A stretch of DNA of 64,000 nucleotides, taken from positions 3,782,001 to 3,846,000 of the forward strand of contig CM076153.1 in assembly GCA_038025085.1 (NCBI GenBank). Reading direction: 5' to 3'. Made by a program: the position numbers and the translations under genes. Each line of letters starts with the position of its first letter. The first letter of the stretch is position 1. The stretch comes from Tetragonia tetragonoides. Lineage: Eukaryota; Streptophyta; Magnoliopsida; Caryophyllales; Aizoaceae. This document shows positions 46,172 to 58,217 of this stretch, piece after piece. The notes beneath the pieces are model-generated. The model was not told where the DNA came from, made no database searches, and saw only the letters and a program-made list of their open reading frames with translations.

Positions 46172-49100
46172 CTACTCCGTACATTCATTGAAGAGCAAAT
46201 CATCCAGGTAAGAACGAGGGGATGCAATGACCATAAGTGGATGTTGTCTGTGGATGGTTATACCGGCACGCTCAGCCATGTCTAAAGTCTCACAAGCAGC
46301 TCCACCAGGTAATTTCCAATCGAACTCGTAAAACAGAGTTGCTAATACTAACTCAGCAGTGGCCATGGAATATGATGCTCCAGGGCAACCTCTTCTACCA
46401 GATCCAAATGGAATAAATTGGAAATGTTGGCCCTTAAAATCAACAGAAGAGTCTAAGAATCTCTCTGGAATAAACTCATGAGGCTTTTCCCAGCAAGCTT
46501 CATCTGTTTGAATTGCCCATACATTGATTATAACTTGTGTTCTTGCTTTAATATCATAGCCATTGATTTTGACATCTTGAAAGGTTTCTCGATTGGTCAT
46601 GGGTGCTGGTGGATGTAGCCTAAGTGTCTCTTTGATTATTGCCTTGAGGTATTTCATGTTTACCAAATCATCCTCAGTTACTCCTTTTTCGCCTTTAACG
46701 TTTCCCCTTAATTCTTCTTGCAGTTTTTTCCTAACTTTTGGGTGTTTTAGCACCTCTGCTACTATCCATTCTAGCAATGTGTAAGTTGTTTCCGTTGCCG
46801 CAGCGAATATGTCCTGAATCAAATATAGTGTTAAAGTCGATTGTTACTTTAACTAGTTAAACTGAACATAATTAATTTTTAAACTTTGACCTTTAACCAT
46901 TTAAGACTAGTTAAACTCTGAAATTTTTTTCTATGCCATAGGTATCAATATGAATTTATTTCCAAATAAAAAATTATATGAGTGATAAGTTACACATAAA
47001 TCGAATTGAACTGAATGAAATTAAAGATTAAGTTGACGAGAAAAGAGCTTAAAGGATCTAGTTCAATTTAGTTAAACTAAATTCTGTTCAGCTTAGTTTA
47101 ATCAAATTAAAAATCAATTAAGTACTTAATTAAGTTAAGTTCAAATATATTAAATTCAGTTTGTTTCATCAAGATGAAAAGAACTGATTATTAAGACTAG
47201 ATTTAATTTTCGTATCTGCACCCTAAAAGGCCCATCTCAGGTTTAAGGCCCAGGAGTTTAGTGGGCAGGTATTTGGGGGGAAGGGAGAATAAGAGGAAAG
47301 GGATCCCAAATGCCCCTAGTGGGATTTGATCCTTGGTGCTGGCCGCTGGGTAAGAAAATCAAAGATCAAACCACTAGACCAACCTATGTTGATTAGCTGG
47401 AACCTTATGTGCGTGTTGTTCTAATTCAATGTTGTATAAAGGTAGGACATATAGGACAACATTTATGTTTGGGCTTGGAAAGACAATGACTACTCACAAG
47501 TCACATCTCTTTGGGGGCCATTCTATGTGAGCAGTGGCGGAGCTAGGGAGACCAGCGGAGGCAGTAGTCCCCCCCATAATTTCAAAATCTTTTATATACC
47601 ATATCTCGTACATGTTTATCATTGTCCAGTTTGTAGCTCAGATGGTTGGAATGTAGGAAAGAAGTCTATCAATTAGTGCAGTTCAGGGTTTGATTCTTGC
47701 TGAAGGTGCTTACCTTTTTTTTTTCTTGTGATTTTTATAAGTTTTTCCTCTTTACTTATTCCTGTTACCTTTATGGTATTCCTTTACTCTTTTATTTTTA
47801 TCTTTACACTTTTTTACATTTAGATACTTTTTCTTTCACCTCCTTTTAATTAAGTAGGTGCTTATACAATTTAACCACTTATAAATTAAGCTAACATTTT
47901 CCCCTTTTATCGATTGCCCATTATTTTCATTTGTCCCAAATTTTACAATTTTTTTTTTCTCTAAATGGAATATAACTTTGATAAGAAAACTAATCCTATG
48001 CACAATAAATAAATTGTTTCATTAATATTTCTTATAATATCTATTTTTAACTATAATAATAGTTGGCGGATTTTAAGACCAATTATGATCTCAATATAAG
48101 TTTTAGAAATTATAAGTTAAACTTCATATACTACACTTGTACAAAAACTTATATGAGACGAGTTATTAGTGAGACGAATGTCACCCTTAATATAGACGAG
48201 AGTCCTAATTTTGGTCCCCCCCCTAAAAAAAATTTGGCTCCGCCATTGTATGTGAAACCATTTATTTTGTATAGTGATACTTTTTTTTTGAGGGGTTGTA
48301 TAGGGATACTTAAATAGTTAAATATGTAACCTACTCTTTTTCAGTAAAAAAAAAAATCCAAAACTCACCCTTTTTAACCAATAAGAATATTGTAAATAGT
48401 AATTCCATATTAGTGTATGTAAGTTATTTGGTCTCACACGAGACTTGTTCAATTTTTTTTTTTAATTTTTTTTTTTTTTGCTCGTTAAAAATGGCGCCTT
48501 ATCAAACTACTTGGGAGTAAGCTTGTTGCCAGTAGACCACCACCCTTATGGGGCACACGAGACTTGTTCAATTGATTAATCGTATCGATACTTGAAGACT
48601 TCACTAATGTATGCAATAATAGTGTTTTTACCAGTATAAGGGCGCCGATGCCATCTGCGGAAAGACTAGCAGGATCTTCCCTCTGAACTTGAAGCAAGAT
48701 GTCAAGAAAGTCCATAACTTGAACATCTCCTAGTTCACCATCAATAAAATTTGCATTATGACGATCAACATGTTCTTGAATTACTTTCTTTAAAAACTCA
48801 TCAAAATCTTTCCTAACCTTTTTTGCTTTACCTTCCAAGCCATTTACTCGATCAACCCAACCAAGCCATGGAATATAATCTCGCAAACTAACAGCCACCA
48901 TCACCTCCGTTAAGTCCTTGAAGAGCACCTCAAATTTGGCATCTTCTTCGCGGTCGTTACCTCTATACTTCCTACCCAACGTTATCCTACTCACCAAATC
49001 GTTCGTTAAGCTCAATATCATAGCACTCAAATTAATCGGTTTGATGCCATTAGAGCTCTTGAGTATGTTTTGTACCAACAAACCAACCTCTTCTTCCCTT

Positions 49101-49600
49101 ATAGCTCGGAAAGATTGAAACTTTTTGCAACTCAAAAGCTTAACCATGGCTATGCTCTTTAATAGCCTCCAATCTTCACCGTATATACTAAAACCTACAT
49201 CCTTACCATCGTAAAAGATTAAGTTGATGAAATGTAGCTTAGGGCGGTTGGCGAAAATGAGATCATTTGTCTTCATGATCTCTTGTGCTATACTTGGACA
49301 TGAGACAATGAGGGTCGGTCTACTGCCCAAGTGAACCAACAGGAACTTCCCGTATCGCTTCGATAACGAATGTAGGGAACGGTGTGGGAATTTACTTAGC
49401 TGGTGAAGGTTTCCCAAGATTGGCAGCTTGGGTGGACAGGGTAGTAATACTGATGTGTTTGATTTGGAATTAGTGTTGTGATTATAAGTAATAATACTCC
49501 TAATAATTGCTGATAGGAGTTTGTATAGGAAGATTATGAGGAGAAACAATGGGAGAGCAAGGTAAGCAAATGTGAACAATTGTGGGACAAGTGTAGACAT
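46172..49600 (-). CDS. CYP71A-like P450, copy 5 (intact)
   Basis: Exons are 49600-48632 (323 codons) and 46813-46172, with a 1.8-kb intron containing a hAT-like element. The 536-residue protein has a long membrane anchor, a Ser/Asn-rich insertion before CPPKLPILGNLHQL, C-helix DWRLLKS, I-helix AAATETT, KETLR, PERF and FGSGRRGCPG with Cys at about 466. All frames are open. It differs from copies 1-4 at many positions, so it is an older paralogue. The I-helix has Ala where most P450s have Gly, but keeps the acid-Thr pair. An ATG nine codons upstream (49627) is possible; the chosen Met aligns with the other copies. The substrate is unknown; a role downstream of the sesquiterpene synthase is inferred from position only. 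Confidence 0.87.
47250..47395 (-). mobile_element. SINE-like segment in P450 intron
   Basis: The minus strand has ggttggtctagtggtttgat (A-box-like) and ggatcaaatcccac (B-box-like). No tail or target duplication could be fixed. Confidence 0.35.
47532..48248. mobile_element. hAT-like non-autonomous element in P450 intron
   Basis: The ends are cagtggcggagc and the complement of caatggcggagc. The flanks are tatgtgag and tatgtgaa, an 8-bp target duplication with one mismatch, the hAT length. 717 bp, no transposase. A tRNA-like stretch (gtagctcagatggttgg, gggtttgattc) lies inside at about 47630-47705. Confidence 0.7.
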
Positions 49601-49680
49601 TCTTCCTATATTTGTGGTGGAGAGCAACTGGGATTATTGCTTGCTTAGTGATGATAAACTACCATTCAAGATAGAGTCAT

Positions 49681-49689
49681 TTATATATA
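49681..49689 (-). promoter_or_regulatory. TATA box of P450 copy 5
   Basis: The minus strand reads TATATATAA about 80-90 bases upstream of the ATG at 49600. Confidence 0.55.
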
Positions 49690-51653
49690 CTCTACTTCGT
49701 ATATGTGGTTAGGTGGAGAGGAACGATTGATTTTTCATTATAAATGGTTAGTCCCACATCATTACGATAAAAGAAAATCAAGATCCTTTCCTTCTTTTGG
49801 TTTAGGAAATTGTTACGGGTCTATTTCTATTTTGGCAACGTACAAAAAGTTAGACCATGTTATTTTCGTCGCTTTCATATTGCGTTCCGTTTTTATTTAT
49901 TATGTGTCGTTTCGTTTTCGATTGTGTACTTTGTTCCGTTCCGTTTCTCACCGTCCCGTGTCATTCTGTTTCCAAACTCGACCCACTAAATTTTTGTTCC
50001 AAAATAATCATGTTGTGTCAATAAAAAGTGGATGATTTAGAAACCAAAGAGCATAAATGAAAGGATAAGACTTAAGAGGGAGTAAATAATAGGAAGGTGA
50101 CATTACTGATGATGATATACATATATAGGAAATTGTACGTAGCGTAAATATTTGAGTAGTGTAGAAGTAGACAAAAGGATGCAGTGACAAATTAAAATGA
50201 GAGGTCATCCTATTCCTGATCAAAGTAAGGGACACTGGGAGATAAGACCGAGACAAGTGGTTTTGCAAAATGTAAAGCATGCAATTGCAATAAAACATAG
50301 AATTGGCATGTTTGTTGTGGGAGCGAGTCTCGCATGTCGCACAGGTGAGCCCACGTCAACATGTTGGTGTGCATTGAGATTATGTTTTTCACTTCAATGG
50401 ACGTTTTGGGCGGAGATGTTAGTCCTCAGCCCCGACTCCCCAGTCCCCAGTCGAGAAAACTATATACTAACAAAATAAAATAAATAAATATAAAAAAAAT
50501 TTCATTTATTAGTAGCCTAGTAAGCCTACTAACCTAAGCGACATGCATTAAATAGGTAACTGTACCTCATAGGATCGTGACCTCGGGACAGATCTCGCTG
50601 TCGTACACATTTCTTTTACAAGAGAGACGAGGCACAACAATCTCTCCATTAGTGAGAGTTAGTTTGTATTTATCTGATTTATTGTAAATAACTCAAGAGC
50701 TCAAAGGTCGGTTATTGTAATGGATCTGATACTATGGATGTGTTGTTTTTCCATGAATATGAGCTGACCTGAATTGAACTCTATTTAACTAACTGGACTG
50801 AACGAAACTAAACTCATTAGTAAGTAAATGAAAAAGAACACACTCTATATCTCAATGTTTTAGTAGCACTGACAAAAGTCAAAACTCATTGTGCCATAAT
50901 GTGTACAATTTCACCAACATACACATATTGAAGGAGATGACCTTAAAAACAATTCCCGCTCAAACTAAGATCAATTGTGTAGCATGTCAAAATTACAAGC
51001 GTGAAGGCGCAAAACGATGCAAATCGAGCTATGTTTTTTTTAAGGGTCTACACTCTACATGTATGTTTATGCAAAATATTAATGTCGCTCTTACTCTGGA
51101 TGTACATTACAATTGATCACCCACCCCTCTAATGAACCCAACAACCCTTTTTTCTTAATTAATGCCAATTAAATGGAGAAAATGACTTGTTAAACTTTTT
51201 TTTCCTAGAGAAAAGGTAACCCTCTAATGAACCCAACAACCCTTTTTTCTTAATTAATGCCAATTAAATGGAGAAAATGATTTGTTAGACTTTTTTTTCC
51301 TAGAGAAAAGATAAGGCCTTATGTTTCCCTTTTTTGTTTGGATGTTATTATTGTCATGTCCAACATCAAATGCTAATTCTCCTTTATATTTTTATCGGAG
51401 TATATGACATAAAATAACTTGACAATAATATTTTATTGGTCTGACAATAACCTTGCTTATTTTTGAGGCACTAATTTGTTACAGTAATGTTTGATTTGAT
51501 TGCATTTGTCTGGTTCAGTTTCAGAAGCCCATAACCTTTAGGGCTTAGGCCCTTTATCTACTCCCTTTTATTTTTGTCATGTAAATTTGGGCTTTGTCCC
51601 GCAAACAAGCTTATTGAACTCAGAGTTGAAAAGCAGAACCGAAAATAGCAGCC
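49690..51653. other. Intergenic with a tandem duplication
   Basis: No gene is seen. A 95-bp tandem duplication lies at 51131-51320. The last 60 bases look like a short 5' UTR before the exon at 51654. Confidence 0.5.
51131..51320. repeat. 95-bp tandem duplication
   Basis: Two units, starting aatgaacccaacaaccc at 51131 and again at 51226, with few differences. Confidence 0.9.
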
Positions 51654-51746
51654 ATGGCTGCTCTTCAGTGCTCCTCCACTTATCTTTCTCTCTCCTCCAA
51701 CTGTTGCCTCGGCAAACGCCTCTTTCCTTCTCCGCCCACTCTTCAG
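51654..51746 (+). CDS. Lone first exon with plastid transit-like peptide
   Basis: ATG in a good context (agccATGGCT) opens a 31-codon phase-0 frame that ends at a GTACTT donor. The peptide MAALQCSSTYLSLSSNCC is Ser-rich, lacks acidic residues and looks like a chloroplast transit peptide. I find no clear second exon before the P450 relic at 53.1 kb, so the gene is either truncated or its next exons are short and unrecognised. The product is unknown. Confidence 0.4.
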
Positions 51747-53091
51747 GTACTTGTTCTTTCCCCTAAATTTTACTTTCACTATTTTTGTCGCTCCAGAAAT
51801 GCTGTGTTGTAAAAGGACATAATTTTTGTTCAATTTCGGGCTATTTTTCGATGAATTGGTTACGATTGAACTCTATGTTGTCAATGTCGAAGTGGGTGAA
51901 TTGTTGATTGTTTGATGAATTTGTTCGGATACCTAATTACTTATGTGAAATTGACGAGGGTAACTCATTGTTGGTTCTTTGCTGCAAAGAAAAATCTCAT
52001 AGACTTTATGTAGATTCTGGTATTGGATAATTGACTGCTTTTAGGCTCTTCAGTATATTTAGGGATTACGCTAATGTAATTTAGGGTTTTTAAGTTTTGG
52101 ATACAAGGTGGTTACACTTGTCATAATTGGACTCTATTCATCGCTTTACCAATTGGGGTTGAGCCTTGGAGTTGCTTAAATAGGATAAGCTTGGGGAGCA
52201 AGTGAGGTTGATTTCCCATACCTCCAACCTTGAGGCTGGAGGTTGGCGGGTTCGATTTATGAAAATTTAAGTTCTTCATTAGCAGCTGTCCATCTGCATT
52301 GCTCTTTTTTCACAGCATGCTTGGAATGGGGGTAATAATTAAGGGGGTAATAGATAGAAGGGGTACGGGGTTATATAGCATTATTGCAATTTCGTAGACT
52401 AGAATTGAAATGGGCACTCTTGTGAGGAGCAACATCTTGTGTTACTCCCTTCTTACTCAAACCTCAACAGTTTCTACTTTCTACCTTAGATAAGATGAAG
52501 CACCGATTGACGTGCCTGGCCTATTTCCTGCTCTTTCCATTGAGGTTCTACCTTCTAAATTTGTCGGTGATCTCCATGTCCATGTCGTAGTCTGGTCCTG
52601 TCTTGCTGTTAAAGAGTCATGGTTGCATCCTCAGCATGACAGGAATATGGCATATGCATAGTTTGAACTCTCATATTTGCTGAAGTTTGTTGTTCTTTGT
52701 ATCAGTATGATTCATAGATTAAATGATATACTCTTATTTCTGTTGCTAACTTAATCTTTGACCATGTCCTTGAAACTAATTACTTTCAGCTAAGTTAATT
52801 CACAAGGGTTGGTACTCCAAAACTGTTTTCTGACCCCTGTTTAGATTCTTCCTTATAATTTTCTTCAGAAAATTTAACCCCCAACTACATTAAAAGGAGT
52901 TGCACCAAATGCAGAATACATGTATTTAAAATATATCGTGCCTAATAGTAATACACAAACCAAACCAAAAGTTAAAGTCTAAACAAAATAACAAGTCTCC
53001 CTCTTATACAAGAGAACAACACTTTGCAGCAACTTTGAAAAAGATCTTAACACTTGCTAAATCACCATCATTATTTTTTTTTTTATCAAAA
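51747..53091. other. Possible intron or intergenic DNA
   Basis: Follows the lone exon. A SINE-like stretch (cttgaggctggaggttggcgggttcgattt) in pieces lies at 52165-52265. No exon is recognised. Confidence 0.35.
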
Positions 53092-53358
53092 AGAATGAGG
53101 AGTTGCAATGATCATGAGAGGATTTTTCAGATGGTTCGCTATGCGAGCATGCTCTATCATATCTAATGTCTCACTTGCTGCTCCACCAGGTAATTTCCAG
53201 TCGAACTCATAAACAAGGGTTGCTAATGTTCCTGCAACAATATCATAGCCATTGATTTTTACATCCTGAGCATTCTCGAAATAGTAGCATGGGAAGAGGA
53301 GGATGTAGCCTAAGAGTCTCCTTGATTGTTGATTTCAGGTACTTCATGTTCTCTATTA
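53092..53358 (-). pseudogene. CYP71A-like P450 relic, copy 7 (haem loop deleted)
   Basis: The minus strand carries fragments of the second exon: the K-helix region (KYLKSTI, RLHPPLP) to [10 protein letters not shown]. It then jumps straight to the LATLVYEFDWKLPGGAASETLD region and the last residues. The PERF and haem-binding segments between them are missing, and there are further small frame changes. It is a dead relic, related to copies 1-5. Confidence 0.75.
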
Positions 53359-53425
53359 GGGTACACTTTTTTTGTCGGTTTACTTATCCCTATTAGGGTA
53401 CACTTTTTTTGTCGGTTTACTTTAA
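53354..53425. repeat. 37-bp tandem duplication
   Basis: Two units of tattagggtacactttttt... at 53354 and 53391, at the broken edge of the P450 relic. Confidence 0.85.
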
Positions 53426-53991
53426 AATTCCAGTTTAGTGCAACTAACCCATTTCCGTAATTAAACTAGCTGCAACCTTTCCAACCCAATTTCACGTTTA
53501 GAAATTATAATAAGCTGAAATGGAGCAATCATCTCTTTGTGATTTAATTCTTTTTAAATGTTATTAGTAATGTGGTAATAGGCACTACACCTGAATCGTT
53601 ATTCTTTCTCCTTAGTTTCCATATAGATCGATCACCCAACTCATAATACAAGGAGAGGTTGATTGTTAAAAATTTACTATTAAGAGGCCTTTTTTGAAGA
53701 AAATGCCCTACTTGCAGACACCGCAAAATTACAGAAGAAACAACACTTCACATGCATTTGTTTGAGAATAGAACAGAGTAACATTAGTATAAAAAGTGTT
53801 ACAAGAACAGAGTAATACAGCACAATCACTCTTCTTCCTTCTCACGCTGATACGCGAGCACATACAATCGATCAGATGATCATTACGAATAAGTTAATCT
53901 CATGAGCATTTATCATCTGTTTATTCAATTCAAACGAAAACGGAAATCATGAGTAATAACATTACTCCATGTATGCAACTATATATATAAT
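53426..53991. other. 3' flank of dirigent gene 2
   Basis: No gene is seen. The part from 53860 matches 61555-61652. Confidence 0.5.
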
Positions 53992-54580
53992 TCAAACATC
54001 ATGAAATAGAGCAGCATAGGGAGGCCAAAACACAAAGAAGTCGATCTTGTAACAAGTTGTGTGACCCGAAAGATTAACGAGAGCCGTCTTTATGTAACCC
54101 TGAGTGTACCTAAAGTCCCCAGTCCCACCCACCATAGGAAGTTCTGAAGGCCTAACATAATCAGCAGTACCTACATTCAACAGAGTGCCTTTGTATCCTT
54201 TAAGGTTTATGGTAAACCTTGAAAGACACGTGGTTCGCTCTCCGTCAAAGCTTGAAGTCACCGCTGATCCCTCACTGATCCCGAGTACCTCGGATGAGGG
54301 GTCTGGGGTGGCGGTGAATGGGTCATGGAAGGCGAAAAGGGATCCGAATGGGTTCGAGGTTTTGGTGATCTCTTTAGGTCCAGTTACACCTTTCACTATG
54401 AAGTAGGCTGTTTTGTTGAAGGTTTCTTGGAGATAGAGTGTGAAACGTAAGGATTTTACGCCGTTTGGATGGTGCTGTTCGTGGACATGGTGGTGGTGAG
54501 ATGTCGGGTTTGCTGAGGTTGTGGAATGAGAGGCAGAGAGGAAGAATAAGCAAAAGAGAGAGTAGAGAAAGAGCTGCCAT
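53992..54580 (-). pseudogene. Dirigent protein 2 (frameshift after signal peptide)
   Basis: The ATG at 54580 opens a signal peptide like that of dirigent gene 1 (MAALSLLSLLLILPLCLS). Compared with gene 1, the next stretch is 4 bases longer. Three of these are a CAC repeat in the His run and one is an extra base near TTCCACAACC, which moves the mature domain into another frame. The mature frame is otherwise open to the stop at 53992 and keeps FGSLFAFHDPFT, FDGERTTCLS, GTADYVRPSELPMVGGTGDF and CYKIDF. There is no ATG in the mature frame upstream. The translated product from the ATG would be an unrelated 68-residue peptide. A single-base assembly error would have the same effect and cannot be ruled out. 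Confidence 0.82.
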
Positions 54581-54639
54581 TTTGGTATGTATATCGAACT
54601 TTGTGGGGAAGTGGTGAACTCTTAACCAAATGCGGGATG

Positions 54640-54648
54640 CTTAAATAG
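54640..54648 (-). promoter_or_regulatory. TATA-like box of dirigent gene 2
   Basis: The minus strand reads CTATTTAAG, 60-68 bases before the ATG, as in dirigent gene 1. Confidence 0.5.
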
Positions 54649-55653
54649 CATGTATGTGAAGGCTGTATTACACAAGCTAACTCACATATTAACCTATTGT
54701 TTAATTTTCCTGGAGATAAAATGTTGTTTATTGTTTAACATCATTTTGAATTAAGGATCATTTGTATATATGGTGGTTACCGATTCAATTGTAAACATGT
54801 TATAACTCGCTGGGCAGTTGGCCAGGTCGGGTCGGCTACAAGGTCCCCTCCTATTTGCCAAGGTCTAGTCACTGATGGTGTGTGATAAAAATAGATAAAA
54901 ATAATAATAATGAGTGTCTGAGTAATAGTATGACTAGACTGTAACACCATCACCATTATATCGATTACAAAAAACACTCGTGTTTCACTGATTGTCGAGG
55001 GAAGGGGGGATACTAGCGGTTGATCAGAAAACATCTGCTACGATAAATTGAGGTTTTTTTTTTTTTTTTTTCTAATGTTAGGTGTGTTAAGAGTATAACG
55101 CATATGTGAGTGTCTCACTTCGAAAGAATGAAAGAAAAAAGACTAGCATGTAAGTTGTGTGTGAATTAGAGACATGTTTATGAGATCGAGATGGTGACAA
55201 TCCTAAAATAATTAGAACAGGTGAGTAATTATTGGGGGCACAAAAGGTTGGGATTTGATCGTGTAAATAAAGCGCAGTATGGGTCAGACAATCTCCTCGA
55301 TCACCTACTAAGTTCTCTGTGACCCCTACAAATCCTTCACGATGCTTGTTTAATCGATCTGCTGTGATGGGCTTTTTAAATTCGTTTTGTTTTAGCAAGC
55401 AGCAAAACACTGCGTTGTTTTAGCACAATGAATGTCAGATTACCCATTCTTTCTCCAAAATTCTTATTTTCTATCTACAATTTATATTATAATTAGTTCT
55501 CAAAAATCTCATTTTTTCTACAAAATGAATCCTAATAATACTCATCGGATTTAGTTTTTTGAGGGGCGCCGATTGTCGTCATTTGATTTGATAAAATCAT
55601 TTGCATACAAAAATACAAATGAGAGAGCTGTATGTATGTAAGGGAAAATATGA
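54649..55653. other. Intergenic, no gene seen
   Basis: AT-rich with a T-run at 55056-55071. No gene is seen. Confidence 0.5.
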
Positions 55654-57635
55654 CACTACAAGAAAATACCAGATTTGTGGAGTGCTAAAGCCGGCAGCTG
55701 TTTCAGTGAGAAATCAAACAACAAAATCAGAAAACTGCAGTCCATTTTCAGCCAAAAAAACGTTATAACATAAACTAGTGTGATTTCCTCATATATACAT
55801 GATTCACAAAGTAATTCTTGAAATAGCTTAGGTGTAAAAATAATTCCCACCATATACATCATGTAGGCTCGGACTCAGGCGCGGAATGTATAATATTTTT
55901 TTTGTGTGTTAATACAAAGCCGCTGTGGCGCACAGAGGCTTTAGAAAGGCGCTTTGGGCCACAGCGGCTTCCCTTGTATATTTTTCCTAAGCCTTTGAAA
56001 GCCTCTGTGCACCACAACGACTTCCTTTGTATATGTTTCCACCACATTTTCTTTGTAATTTAGCTGAAAACATAAACAATAGTGAGCCGCTGTGGGCCAC
56101 AGCGACTTTAGTTCTAAAGTCTCTGTGCGCCACAACAGCTTCTATAGTAACACGAAAAAAATGCATTCCGCGCCTGAGTCTGAGCCTATGTGATGTACAT
56201 GCTGGAAATTATTTTCGAATCGAAGCTATTTCAGGAATTACTTTGTCAATCATGTATATATTAGGAAATCACACCATAAACTAGACAGAAAAGCTCAAAT
56301 ACTTTGGTAAGAGCATAGGATAACGGTTATCACCAATAGCTCAAAATAGCATGGACTATCGGTACAACCACAGATATCAAGACCGAACATGATGGTGCAA
56401 TGCCAATAAGTAATGCATGATGCTTATCTTATCAAGTTTGGATACACAAGTACGATCTAATCCATCACTTCAATATTTGACTAAGCCAATATTTCAATTG
56501 GAAAACAAGAAACTTAGATCATTCATTCATCTAATAGTACCTCCTGTAGACCTTGACGATGTTATTCTTCTCATCATGCACACCTACACACATAGATAAA
56601 AATAACACTATTAGCAGCTAAAACAAAAGAGAGAACTTCACTAAAAGGTACAAACATACCCCAATACAAACAACAGTAGAATTTCTAGGGTTTCAAGCAT
56701 AAGCAGGGAGAAAAAGAACCAAAAGCTAGCAATCCTCATTGTAACTCAGTCAAACATATTATCAGCAATTACACGAATACAATCAATAAGCTTGGTCAAT
56801 TAAGAGTGAATCTCAGTCATAACTGGGGTTCTACTTATCCTATTAATTTGTTTAACATATTATCTGTGACAGAAAATTAAAAATTGAGAGAGGAAAAACC
56901 TAAATCTTCCAAATTTACAACTATATCTAGAATATCAAACGAAAATTCCAAGCATAATCGAAAAGTAAACAAACAAGAGAACATTAAACCAAACATATTC
57001 AAATTCAATACATAAATTTACTCATTTACGACTAGGAATTGAGTGTTCAGAAAACTACGATCTTATACAAGATAAATATAAATTGAAAGAGAAAAAACCT
57101 ATTTCATCGCCGAATTTCACCGAGAAAACCATTTAGCACCGCCATTTTAGTCTCACAATGTCGAACAATCTTCAACTTCTGTAAAAACCTAGATCAAAGA
57201 GCAACAAAACGAAAATTAAGATTAATCAAGATCGATATCTGGAAATTGAGAGAGAAAAGAAACCTACTTCATTGCCGGAGGTAATCGCATCATGATTTAT
57301 CTAGGGTTTTCGTTGGAGAGAGAAAACTGATACTATCGATAGAAATGGTGGAACAGAGAGAAGAGAGAGAGTGTACGTGAGGGTGTGTGAAATGAAAGGT
57401 CGGTGGGTGAGGGTTAATAGGAGTACTTAATTATTGATGAGTTATGAGGCGGTTTTGATATTCTAATTTTTTTTAATTGGTTTTTGCGTCCACTTGGCAA
57501 CCGCCTAACTTTGTGAACTCTAATTTGCAACTACTTTGCAGCTACTATTCCACACAGACGCGAAATTGATATTCAGCAACTGTCGTTAGAATTAGACGCA
57601 AATTTCAGTCGCAAATGGCTTGTTTTCTTGTAGTG
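55654..57635. mobile_element. Second CACTA-like element, 1,982 bp
   Basis: The ends are cactacaagaaaa and its complement, flanked by TGA on both sides (55651-55653 and 57636-57638). It shares the terminal 13 bases with the element at 13951 but not its subterminal repeats. No transposase frame. It contains a large foldback (55777-56278). Confidence 0.78.
55777..56278. repeat. Large foldback inside the second CACTA-like element
   Basis: Arms of about 125 bp are inverted copies (gtgtgatttcctcatatata and ggctcggactcaggcgcgga against their complements). The centre carries repeats of a ccgctgtggcgcacag type, also in both directions. Confidence 0.8.
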
Positions 57636-58127
57636 TGATAAGTTAAAGAAAAAGAAAATAATGTATTAGGCTAGAGCTAGTAAAAACTGACTCGACCCGA
57701 ACTCAACCCGCCACAGACCCGACCGAAACCCGATTCGAAAAGATTCAAATTCGAAATGACTCGACCCGAAACCCGAAAGTTGTGAGATAATATGTCAAAT
57801 CCGTTGGGTAACTCGGTACCGAACCTGTATTTGACCCGACCCGTATTTGGCCCGACCACATTTGACTCGATCCGAACCCGACCTGACCGACCGGTTTGCC
57901 ATGTCTAGTATTAGGACATGACTCACATGAGTGGTAGTCAGTCGTAAGATCGAAGAAGATCCGCATAGGGTATGTAATTAACTAATTAATTAATTAGGCG
58001 TAGGAGTAGGAAGTACTCCTAATAATGAAGTTTCCGATCCGGCATGAAATGGGTGTGTGAATAAATTACTTGTAAATTTTAGTGGCCGCCTTACCCTTCC
58101 ACACTACCAAAGGCTCCCCTTAATCAG
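57636..58127. other. Upstream region of synthase 2
   Basis: A stretch at 57680-57900 is rich in cccgacc/gacccg words in simple arrays. No gene is seen. Confidence 0.5.
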
Positions 58128-58135
58128 TATATAAG
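58128..58135 (+). promoter_or_regulatory. TATA box of synthase 2
   Basis: TATATAAG, 77-90 bases before the chosen starts at 58212/58218. An ATG at 58143 in the same frame lies only 8 bases after the box, so it is too close to be transcribed and was not used. Confidence 0.6.
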
Positions 58136-58217
58136 GACATCCATGGCTGAGGTGCTACAGCAAGATCGGTACTACATTACCAAAACAAAAAAAAAAAAAA
58201 ATTACTATTGTATGTAC

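Noticed and set aside
55859..56135. Minus-strand open frames in the foldback
   Set aside because: They come from the two arms and central repeats of the palindrome and show repeat-derived, not protein-like, sequence.
58143..58211. Upstream ATG in frame with synthase 2
   Set aside because: It lies 8 bases after the TATA box and would add a Lys-run absent from synthase 1; it should not be in the mRNA.
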